From the NCBI RefSeq assembly GCF_017356015.1, contig NZ_JAFIQV010000004.1, positions 62,001-126,000 on the forward strand: a stretch of 64,000 nt of DNA, read 5' to 3'. Each line of letters begins with the position of its first letter. Within the stretch, counting starts at the first letter, position 1. A program made the position numbers and the translations under genes. A model generated the notes under the pieces. That model made no database searches. It saw nothing but the letters and a program-made list of their open reading frames with translations, and was not told where the DNA came from. Source of the DNA: Azospirillum sp. SYSU D00513 (GTDB taxonomy: Bacteria > Pseudomonadota > Alphaproteobacteria > Azospirillales > Azospirillaceae). Positions 36,148 to 43,349 of the stretch are shown here, one piece after another.

Positions 36148-36543
36148 CAGTTTTTGGCTGGATTCGGCATTCAAAGCCATGAATATGATTGAGGGCTCAG
36201 GTGGCTAGCATTCCAACAACTGACCGACCGATCATTATATGGCAGAGTCAGCCCGATAGTGATGCAAAACTTACCAAGCGGTCATTTCTTGAATCGGGCC
36301 GCTTCCATGAGCGCATGCTCCGCCCGGTCAAATTGTCGCAACTGATGCAACAAATATCTTCATGGTAGAGCGTTTATCCCTCCAGAAGAAATCTCTATTT
36401 CTTTCCTCATGAAAGCCCAGAGCGCGGCATCGGCATCCCCCAAACCCAGGAAGGGAGCCAAGCCCGAACGCCAAGAGGCCCGCCGGTTTCCCGGCAGGCC
36501 TCTTTGAGGACGTCCGATCCCTCATCCGAAGAGGAGAGTCGCC
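36148..36543. other. Intergenic region with candidate promoter and terminator-like hairpin
   Basis: This stretch is AT-richer than its surroundings. It contains a candidate promoter TTGTCG (36333-36338), 16 bases, TATCTT (36355-36360), and a strong hairpin at 36473-36504 (8-bp stem, one mismatch, 5-bp stem, TTTC loop) followed by TTT. Together these could define a short transcript of about 135 bases or the 5' leader of the small gene at 36544. No protein gene is supported inside it. Confidence 0.4.
36473..36505 (+). terminator. Terminator-like hairpin upstream of the small membrane-protein gene
   Basis: Stem AAGAGGCC / GGCCTCTT with a C-A mismatch and then GCCGG / CCGGC around a TTTC loop, ending in TTT. 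It lies 38 bases before the small ORF, so it may end an upstream small RNA or attenuate the small gene. Confidence 0.5.
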
Positions 36544-36672
36544 ATGCGTACCCTGCTGAATTCCTTCAAACGCGACTGGCGGTCCTGGAACCCGTACGAG
36601 CGGGCATCCGCCGTCGGGATCGTCGGAGCCGTGTCGGCCGGCGCCGTCATGGCGCTCCACCAGGCATTGTGA
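36544..36672 (+). CDS. 42-residue putative membrane protein
   Basis: A short gene: ATG at 36544, TGA at 36670-36672, with GAGGAG ending about 8 bases upstream. The protein starts MRTLLNSFKRDWRSWNPYER and continues with one likely membrane helix (about residues 22-40, ASAVGIVGAVSAGAVMAL). The basic-aromatic first half suggests an N-in single-pass topology. I do not recognise a family. Good ribosome site and composition support a real gene. Confidence 0.6.
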   Translation: MRTLLNSFKRDWRSWNPYERASAVGIVGAVSAGAVMALHQAL

Positions 36673-36711
36673 TCCGGGCGCCGCCGCGTGAAAGGTCCTT
36701 CGCCGCTATGG

Positions 36712-37380
36712 TCAGACGGTCGCCGCCACACCCGCGACCTCGTCGCCGATGCCGTTGTTCATGGCCCAGATGGCGGCCTGGGTGCGGTTGGACGCGTTGA
36801 TCTTGCGCAGCAGGCTCTTCAGGTGGACCTTCACCGTCGCCTCGGTGATGCCGAGGTGGTTGGCGATCATCTTGTTCGAGCTGCCCTTCACCAGCGTCTG
36901 CAGGATCTGCATCTCGCGCTGCGACAGGCCCTTGCGGCCGCTCGGCTCCGGCTGAAGGTCACCGCGCCCGACGCCCGACAGCAGCAGTTCCGCGAGGTTG
37001 GTCGGGAAAACCTTCTCGCCCAGCAGCACGAGCTGCAACGACTGGAGCAGCGCCTCGCAGGCGATGTCCTTGACCAGATAGCCATGGACGCCCGCGCGCA
37101 GGGCGCCCGACAGGCGCTGGGTGCACAACTCGTTGCTCAGCACCACCGCACGGGCCTGCGGCGCCACGGAACGCAGAAGGGCGATCTCCTGCTCGGCCAC
37201 GGACGCCACGTCCATGAGGACGAGTTCCGGCTGCTTGCCCGATGCGGCCAGCGCCGAGGTGGCTTCGTCCAACGTGCCGGCTTCTCCGATCACCGTGAAA
37301 GCCGTCCCCTCGAAGAGGCGCTTCAGCCCCTCACGGAAGAGCCGGTTCGAATCGATCAGAAACACGGTCGCGGGCTTCAT
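36712..37380 (-). CDS. LuxR/NarL-type response regulator
   Basis: A 222-residue response regulator. The receiver (about 4-120) has FLIDSNRL, phospho-acceptor Asp57 in LVLMDVAS, and HGYLVKDIACE with the conserved Lys. The acidic pair is reduced to a single Asp followed by Ser. The C-terminal HTH (about 155-215) has LSQREMQILQTLVKGSSNKMIANHLGITEATVKVHLKSLLRKI, typical of LuxR/NarL proteins. The ATG at 37380 has GGAG eight bases upstream; the frame start at 37437 is not used. No kinase is adjacent, so it may be orphan or paired in trans. Confidence 0.9.
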   Translation of the reverse strand: MKPATVFLIDSNRLFREGLKRLFEGTAFTVIGEAGTLDEATSALAASGKQPELVLMDVASVAEQEIALLRSVAPQARAVVLSNELCTQRLSGALRAGVHGYLVKDIACEALLQSLQLVLLGEKVFPTNLAELLLSGVGRGDLQPEPSGRKGLSQREMQILQTLVKGSSNKMIANHLGITEATVKVHLKSLLRKINASNRTQAAIWAMNNGIGDEVAGVAATV

Positions 37381-37770
37381 GCTCTTCTCTCCAACTGTCT
37401 GGTTCGGCCGGCGCCATTCCGTGGTGCCTTGGCTCAATTCGCTCCGAAGGTGGTGCGCTCCGGCGTCGCCGCCGGTGCTTCGGGACCACTTCGACTGGCG
37501 CGAACCTTACTTGGAAGTTGATGGCCGCCATACCAGCCATAGGTAACGTTTTTAGAGGAATTAGTTCTAATTTTCCGGCAGCCGCGCCTGGTCGTCCTGC
37601 CTTGGTCCTATGACTCGGCTGTATTCGAAATAGACCCCTCAGGGACTGCCACTTTTGTTCCGTGACAATACTTGGGCATCGCGAGTGGAGTTGGCTGAAC
37701 TGGACTTCCTTTTGCTCAACCGATGCGTTGAATGCACGCAGCGGTTTAGAATCCCATCGCCGTTCCGGTC
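37381..37770. other. Upstream region of the LuxR-type regulator
   Basis: A 390-base gap. The clearest element is a perfect dyad AATTAG-tt-CTAATT at 37559-37572 in an AT-rich patch, in the expected promoter zone of the regulator gene on the minus strand. No protein gene is supported. Confidence 0.4.
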
Positions 37771-38859
37771 TCAGGCTCCCGCCGGCTCGACCCAGCGCCC
37801 GCTGTCGAGGAAGCGCGCGACCTGTTCCACGTAGGGGGCGATGTCCAACCCGTTCTCCGCCAGCCATCCGTCATCGTAATAGGTGTGGAGGTAGCGCTCG
37901 CCCGGATCGCACAGCAGCGTGACGATGGATCCCGTCTCCCCGCGTCCGGCCATTTCCGCGGCCAGGCGGCACACACCGTAGAAGTTGGTGCCCGTCGAGC
38001 CGCCCGGCTTGCGGCCTAGCCGTTCCGCCAGCACGCGCATGGCACCGATGGAGGCCGCGTCCGGCACCCTCTCCATCCGGTCCACCACGCCGGGCACGAA
38101 GGACGGCTCGCAGCGCGGCCGGCCGATGCCCTCGATCCGCGACCCGACCCCGATGGTGATGTCCCGGCGCCCCTGGCGGTAGCTGTCGTAGAAGACGGAA
38201 TTGGCGACGTCCACGACGCACAGCCGGGTGTCCACCTGCTTGTAGCGCACGTAGCGCCCGATGGTGGCCGAGGTGCCGCCGGTGCCGGCGCCCATCACCA
38301 CCCATCGGGGGATGGGGAAGCGTTCGCGCTCCATCTGGCGGTAGATGGATTCCGCGATGTTGTTGTTGCCCCGCCAGTCCGTCGCCCGTTCCGCATAGGT
38401 GAACTGGTCCATGAAATGGCCGTTCCGCTCGCGGGCGAGCGCCTCCGACACGGTGTAGAGCGCCGCCGGGTCCTCCACGAAATGGCAGTCCCCGCCATAA
38501 AAGCGGATGGCCGCGACCTTTTCAGGCGAGGTGCGGCGGGGCATCACCGCGATGAAGGGGAGGTTCAGCATCCGGGCGAAATAGGCCTCCGACACGGCGG
38601 TGGAGCCCGAGGAGGCCTCGATCACCGTCGTCCCCTCGCGGATCCAGCCGTTGCAGATCGCGAACAGGAACAGCGACCGCGCCAGCCGGTGCTTCAGGCT
38701 TCCCGTGGGATGGGTGGATTCGTCCTTCAGATAGAGATCGATGCCCGGCAGCGCCGCGACCCCGTCCAGCCGGAACAGGTGCGTGTCCGCCGACCGGTGG
38801 AAATCCGCCTCGATCCTCTGAAGCGCCATGTTGGTCCAGGCCCGTGAATCCGCCACCAC
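37771..38859 (-). CDS. PLP-dependent cysteine synthase-family protein (Cds1-like)
   Basis: A 362-residue fold-type II PLP enzyme. The PLP lysine is Lys56 in [16 protein letters not shown], the substrate loop reads [18 protein letters not shown] and the phosphate-binding loop is [16 protein letters not shown]. Length and the opening [26 protein letters not shown] resemble the Cds1 group (L-cysteine desulfhydrases that release H2S) rather than CysK/CysM, but the reaction is not certain. The start is taken as GTG 38859, with an internal Met 11 residues later as alternative. It is isolated, with no sulfur-assimilation genes nearby. Confidence 0.75.
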   Translation of the reverse strand: MVADSRAWTNMALQRIEADFHRSADTHLFRLDGVAALPGIDLYLKDESTHPTGSLKHRLARSLFLFAICNGWIREGTTVIEASSGSTAVSEAYFARMLNLPFIAVMPRRTSPEKVAAIRFYGGDCHFVEDPAALYTVSEALARERNGHFMDQFTYAERATDWRGNNNIAESIYRQMERERFPIPRWVVMGAGTGGTSATIGRYVRYKQVDTRLCVVDVANSVFYDSYRQGRRDITIGVGSRIEGIGRPRCEPSFVPGVVDRMERVPDAASIGAMRVLAERLGRKPGGSTGTNFYGVCRLAAEMAGRGETGSIVTLLCDPGERYLHTYYDDGWLAENGLDIAPYVEQVARFLDSGRWVEPAGA

Positions 38860-39130
38860 CGCATCCCATTCCGTCCGCCATCGTCGAGGCGGGCAATTTC
38901 ACACAAATCCATGCGGTTATGGGAGGCTTTTCGGCGAGCGCCTTGCGGGAGAGATCGGATGCGGCCGGATAAGCTCCAGTTGGCAACAGAGCATCATGGA
39001 CGGAGCAAGGTCGCTTTCAGGGATGCATTGCCGGGATCTCTATTGATCAAGCGCCGTCCCGCCTCCGAATGACCACCACCGTAGCTCGGAGCCGTTCTCG
39101 GCCATGGCATCAATTGCGCGAATGGCACGC
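38860..39130. other. Intergenic region, no gene seen
   Basis: This is about 270 bases between the Cds1-like gene and the 98-residue unknown gene. Frames here are short and lack ribosome sites. No hairpin, RNA gene or repeat was recognised. Confidence 0.3.
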
Positions 39131-39427
39131 TCAAGCAGCTTTTGCCAGTTTTGCAAGTTCACCCTCCAGCACGCCATTGGCTTCGCCGGTCAGGGCCTTG
39201 ACCCTGGAATAGCTTTTCAGGAGCGCGTCGCTCGGGATGGCGTGATTCTGCGCAAATCCCAAGACGAGGTGCGGACGGACTTCGGTGAAGAAGGTCGCCA
39301 GATGAGGAAGCCACTCCTCGACATCCACATCCGTGATCATGGCGGCGAGCACCGGAGCGCTCAACGAGCGCTTCCAAGGCGCATTCACCGTTCCCGTCAC
39401 GAGATTGTCGATGCTCTTCGTCTTCAT
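39131..39427 (-). CDS. Protein of unknown function (98 residues) behind two dyads
   Basis: A 98-residue cytoplasmic protein. The first part contains WKRSLSAPVLAAMITDVDVEEWLPHLATFF, and the C-terminal 30 residues (ALLKSYSRVKALTGEANGVLEGELAKLAKAA) look helical and may form a coiled coil. No family was recognised and no HTH is evident. The ATG at 39427 lies just beyond two operator-like dyads (39443-39475). Confidence 0.55.
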   Translation of the reverse strand: MKTKSIDNLVTGTVNAPWKRSLSAPVLAAMITDVDVEEWLPHLATFFTEVRPHLVLGFAQNHAIPSDALLKSYSRVKALTGEANGVLEGELAKLAKAA

Positions 39428-39442
39428 GGAACCGCCGAATGC

Positions 39443-39475
39443 AAGCGATGCTTACCAATGTAAGCGAAGCTTACC
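39443..39475 (-). promoter_or_regulatory. Two operator-like dyads before the 98-residue gene
   Basis: AAGC-GAT-GCTTACC at 39443-39456 and TAAGC-GAA-GCTTACC at 39461-39475 are near-identical, each an inverted repeat around three bases, offset 19 bases. Their spacing and position just upstream of the gene suggest a repressor or activator binding pair. Confidence 0.4.
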
Positions 39476-39667
39476 TTACGACAAGCCGGGTGAGGCGGGC
39501 CAGCCTGGCGATGCGTCTTATGCCCGGGACATTGCGGAGCGTACAACCGCAGACCCTGTCGCTCCGGTGGCGCCCCGCCGTGCCCCATGCGGCTTTCCCC
39601 TGTTGTCCCCTCGACAGGACGGCGCCATCCAGGCAAGGGAACGGGAAAACAAAGCTAGGGAAGGGGC

Positions 39668-40690
39668 ATGGAGAACCTGCTGTTTCAACTGCTTCCGCAG
39701 ACCCCGCGTTCGACCTGGGTCCGTTATGGCATCACGCTGGCGGTGACGGGGGCCGCGACGCTTCTGCGCTACAGCCTGGAACCGGTCTTGAAGGGTTATC
39801 CCTTCCTTCTCTACATACCCGGCATCTTTCTCGTGTCGCTGCTGTTCGACCGCGCCTCGGGCTTCCTCGCGGTGATCCTGTCCGGCCTGCTGACGGCTTG
39901 GCTGTTCATCGAGCCGCGCGGCTCGCTTTGGATCGCGAACCAGGGGGAGCAGCTCGCCTTCATGATCTACATGGCCCTGGGCTTCGGCATCGCCGCAGTC
40001 ACCGAGGCCCTGCGCAAGACGCTCAACAAGTTGCAGCAGGCGCTGGATAAGGTCGCCGCCTCGGACCGTGAGAAGGACCTGATGCTGAGCGAGGTCCATC
40101 ACCGCATCCGCAACGACCTTCAGCTGATCTCCATCCAGCTGAGCCTCGCCGCCGACCGGCCCGAGCGGATGCAGTCCATCCTGAGCGGGACCGTGGAGCG
40201 CATCGGCGTCCTGGCGCGGGTCTATGGCCGGCTGCGCCGGGTGGAGAGCATGAGTCTCGTCAACGCCAGGGAGTTCCTGGAAAGCCTCGTCCAGGATCTC
40301 CAGCTCGGCATGGTGGGCGTGCGGCCGATCGCGCTCGGCGCCAGCGCCGAGGACGTCGAGCTGGACATGGGGGCCGCCATCGCCGTCGGCACCATCGCGA
40401 ACGAACTCGTCACCAACGCCGTCAAATACGCCTTTCCCGGCAACCAGGCCGGCCGGGTCGATCTGACCTTCGCGCGGGAAGGGGAGGATTACGTGCTGAC
40501 GGTCAGCGACGACGGGGCCGGCATCACCTCCGACCAGCCCAAGGGAACGGGGCTGGGGCGCCAGATCACCCAGCAGCTCGCCCAGCAGCTCCACGGCACG
40601 CTCGCCGTCCGACCGCGCCCGGGCGGAGGGGTGGACGCGGTCCTCCGTTTCCCCGCCCCGAAAAGCGGCGGGCCGGTGCGGGCGTCCTGA
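39668..40690 (+). CDS. HisKA_2-type sensor histidine kinase
   Basis: A 340-residue kinase. The N-terminal 115 residues contain about four membrane helices in the style of DUF4118/KdpD-like regions (YGITLAVTGAATLLRYS, FLLYIPGIFLVSLLFD, GFLAVILSGLLTAWLF, FMIYMALGFGIAAVTEAL). The dimerisation box LMLSEVHHRIRNDLQLISIQL is the HisKA_2 form, with phospho-acceptor probably His145. The ATPase domain has TIANELVTNAVKYAF, VSDDGAGI and KGTGLGRQITQQLAQQL. AAGGGG supports the ATG at 39668. A single-domain response regulator lies 190 bases downstream and is its likely partner. Confidence 0.88.
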   Translation: MENLLFQLLPQTPRSTWVRYGITLAVTGAATLLRYSLEPVLKGYPFLLYIPGIFLVSLLFDRASGFLAVILSGLLTAWLFIEPRGSLWIANQGEQLAFMIYMALGFGIAAVTEALRKTLNKLQQALDKVAASDREKDLMLSEVHHRIRNDLQLISIQLSLAADRPERMQSILSGTVERIGVLARVYGRLRRVESMSLVNAREFLESLVQDLQLGMVGVRPIALGASAEDVELDMGAAIAVGTIANELVTNAVKYAFPGNQAGRVDLTFAREGEDYVLTVSDDGAGITSDQPKGTGLGRQITQQLAQQLHGTLAVRPRPGGGVDAVLRFPAPKSGGPVRAS

Positions 40691-40880
40691 AGGGGAGGGG
40701 AGCGTCCGGAACGGCCGGGAAAGAATTGACTCGAAACCAACGCCCGGCCATGCTGCCCACGGGCGCGCGCCCGGTGAAAAGGTTCGATTCAATCCGTCGC
40801 AGCTTGTTGCAGATTGACGCGGATCCGGAACGGGCCCGCCGTCGTACGATCCCCGAAAAGCCCTTCCGTCCGGTAGCCGC

Positions 40881-41261
40881 ATGAACGCCTCGCCTCACAT
40901 CCTCATCGCGGAAGACGAAGACCTCGTCGCCCTCGCCCTGGCCGACCTCCTCCAGAACCAGGGCTACCGCGTCACCGTGGCCCACAACGGCAAGCAGGCC
41001 CTGGAGGCCGAGGAGCGGGAACCCGTGGACATTCTGCTGACGGACATGCGCATGCCGGTGATGGACGGCCGCGAACTGATCCGCCACGTGCGCCAGCGCC
41101 GCCCCGACCTTCCGGTTGTCGTGATGACCGGCTACAGCGAGAACATCCCCCGCGAAGAAGCCGGCCGCCTCGCCGTCCTGCGCAAGCCCTTTCCGCTGGG
41201 CAAGCTCGGCCACGTCCTGCAAACCCTGCTGCCGGGCGCCCTGCCGGAGAGCGCGGATTGA
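40881..41261 (+). CDS. Single-domain response regulator
   Basis: A 126-residue receiver-only protein. ILIAEDEDLVALALADLL gives the acidic pocket, Asp55 in ILLTDMRMPVMDG is the phospho-acceptor, VVVMTGYSEN the Thr, and LRKPFPLGKLGHVL the Lys. The KPF-x-x-G pattern partly resembles the alphaproteobacterial single-domain regulators of stress phosphorelays, but the match is incomplete. No output domain is present, so it probably acts by protein contact or as a phosphate sink for the kinase upstream. Confidence 0.85.
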   Translation: MNASPHILIAEDEDLVALALADLLQNQGYRVTVAHNGKQALEAEEREPVDILLTDMRMPVMDGRELIRHVRQRRPDLPVVVMTGYSENIPREEAGRLAVLRKPFPLGKLGHVLQTLLPGALPESAD

Positions 41262-41562
41262 GGGAGGTCTTGCGGCATGTTGCGTGCCGAGAGCATGGTA
41301 GGCATCATTTCTCGAGTGGCTGGGGCCTGCTCTTGAACGCATCGCCGGCGCAAGCGGCAAGTTGCTGGACCGGATGAAAGCGCCTCGGTCTCGTTCAGTC
41401 CGGAGTGCGGCCACGATCCAATCCTGCGAGGACAATTTTTACAACGCTCTGGAAGGTCGTCCTCGACTGCCGATAGCAGCAATTGTATGATATATTCATT
41501 GCTCCGATTTGTTGTGTGAAAATTCCCCTAATTGCAACATCATTGTGGCCGGATTTGTATTC

Positions 41563-42723
41563 ATGAATGCAGAGGATTTGCTGGAGCAAGGATACGCCGC
41601 GCTCGCCGTGGGCGGGCGGTTGGAAGAGGCTGAGCTTTGCTTCCAACGTTGCCTTGATGTTCAGGCCGGCGATCCGGCGGCCTTGACCGGCTGGGGAGTG
41701 GTTCAGAGAGCGTTGGGTCGTCCGGCTAGAGCCCTGAACGCGTTCCGCCAAGCCGTCATTGCCACCCCTGCCTTCGCGGACGCATGGGCGCAAATGGGAA
41801 CGACCTTGAGGGTGCTCAATGACCTGAAAGCATCGGGCGAAGTGCTTGAGCGTGCGCTCGCGCTCGAACCCGGGCACAGCTATGCATGCAGCAATCTGGA
41901 TGTTCTGAGCAACTTTCATCGTCGGGATGAATGCGTGTTCCTGGACTATAGGCCCCGCCCGAAAGTCCGCTATGGCCATGGACAGCCCCGGCATGGCCGA
42001 CTTGCCGAGTTGTTGGCCGATGAAGCAGACAACTATCAAGAATATTTTTCGTCGCTTCTGAGGCTTGCCGCGACCTTGGCGGAACTGCCCAAGGACGCTG
42101 ATCCCGAGCAGCCGCAACGGCCATGGTGGAACAACCCCTGGTTTCCGCCTTTCGACGCCGCCATGTTGTGCGCGATGATTGCACGTCACAAACCACGCCG
42201 ATTGCTTGAAATCGGATCCGGCATGTCGACGCGTTTCGCCCGGTGGAGTATCGGGCGCTTTGCAACAGGCACATATCTCGAGTCAATTGATCCTGAACCG
42301 CGGGCCGAAATTGATGCTCTTTGCGATCGGGTGGTCAGGTGTCGGCTTGAGGATTCTGATATCGATCACTTCTCTGCCCTGGCAGCGGAGGACATCGTCT
42401 TTTTTGACGGCTCACATCGCTCCTTCCAGAACAGTGACGTGACCGTGTTCTTTATGGATGTGATGCCGAACCTCGCGTCCGGAGTTATCATCCATATTCA
42501 CGACATATTCCTGCCATTTGACTATCCTCCGGATTGGACAGGGCGCCTGTACAACGAGCAATATTTATTGGCTTCAATGCTCCTGGCAGGCCAAACGCGG
42601 TATCGAATCCTATGGCCCGGCGCTTTCGTCGCCGATCTCTTGCCCTTCGGCGAAGGGCAGCACCCGACTGTTGCCGACCGTTTCGGTGATCGCGGCGGAT
42701 CGTTCTGGCTTCAGGTGAAATGA
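41563..42723 (+). CDS. TPR protein with C-terminal methyltransferase-like domain
   Basis: A 386-residue protein. Three TPR units (about 3-105: LLEQGYAALAVGGRLEEAELCFQ, ALTGWGVVQRALGRPARALNAF, AWAQMGTTLRVLNDLKASGEV) are followed by a Rossmann-type methyltransferase-like domain (about 200-370) with LLEIGSGMSTRFARW, then ESIDPEPR, a FFDGSHRSF acidic turn and IHIHDIFLPFDYP. The layout suggests SAM binding and transfer to a sugar or protein held by the TPRs, but the substrate is unknown. The ATG at 41563 is used. Base composition is visibly less GC-rich than neighbours, consistent with transfer. Confidence 0.75.
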   Translation: MNAEDLLEQGYAALAVGGRLEEAELCFQRCLDVQAGDPAALTGWGVVQRALGRPARALNAFRQAVIATPAFADAWAQMGTTLRVLNDLKASGEVLERALALEPGHSYACSNLDVLSNFHRRDECVFLDYRPRPKVRYGHGQPRHGRLAELLADEADNYQEYFSSLLRLAATLAELPKDADPEQPQRPWWNNPWFPPFDAAMLCAMIARHKPRRLLEIGSGMSTRFARWSIGRFATGTYLESIDPEPRAEIDALCDRVVRCRLEDSDIDHFSALAAEDIVFFDGSHRSFQNSDVTVFFMDVMPNLASGVIIHIHDIFLPFDYPPDWTGRLYNEQYLLASMLLAGQTRYRILWPGAFVADLLPFGEGQHPTVADRFGDRGGSFWLQVK

Positions 42724-43349
42724 TGCATTTGGGCCGGATCCTACGCGCGGGGCGCCCGATAGCCCGGCTGGCATTCAAGTCTCGATAAAAGTTCCCGGTT
42801 TGCACACTCAGGTTGATTCATGAGGCCAAGCTTATGGCCAAGGCTTTGCCTTTTTTCCGCTAGACGGGCATCCACTTGGATTGATAATTGGCGTACGGGA
42901 TGGGCGCTGTCGCATGTTTTGATGCCCCGCTGCATCTTTCCACACCACAGCGCCCGGCTTCCCCAGGTGAACATGCGCCAAAACAACATTCAGGCTTCAT
43001 GTCCATGCGGCGACGCCCGCTTTTATTGTTCCCTCAAAGCGTCACGAACCAAGTATCCGATACGGTCGTGGGATTGATCCCGTAAAGCGTTAGCGTACCG
43101 GACGTGGAGAAAATCAGCACTGCGGGATCAAACGCTAACAGGCCCTAAGCTCCTCATTTTAAAAGCAATTCGCCTCTTCCGGCCCATTGTGCGGCAGGCG
43201 TTTCCAGCACAATTCGTCCAACGCTGCACAACGCAAGCCATGCGCCCGGCGCATGGCGCTGCCTGGGGGGCTTGTCACGTCGGGTCCCCTAGCCGCCCTT
43301 CGTCCCGATCTGCTATGGGTTCGCCCTTTCCCGTGGCACCCTGGGCAGC
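42724..43349. other. Non-coding, lower-GC region before recJ with interleaved inverted repeats
   Basis: This 626-base gap has lower GC content than recJ. Frames seen here are short and not convincing. At 43074-43149 two inverted-repeat pairs interleave: TTGATCCCG (43074-43082) with CGGGATCAA (43133-43141), and GTTAGCGT (43089-43096) with ACGCTAAC (43142-43149). This could be a mobile-element end, a small RNA with a pseudoknot, or a protein-binding site. Confidence 0.4.

Noticed and set aside
42741-43085. Short frames on both strands between the TPR-methyltransferase gene and recJ
   Set aside because: They lack ribosome sites and overlap one another, and none shows a domain or membrane/secretion signal.
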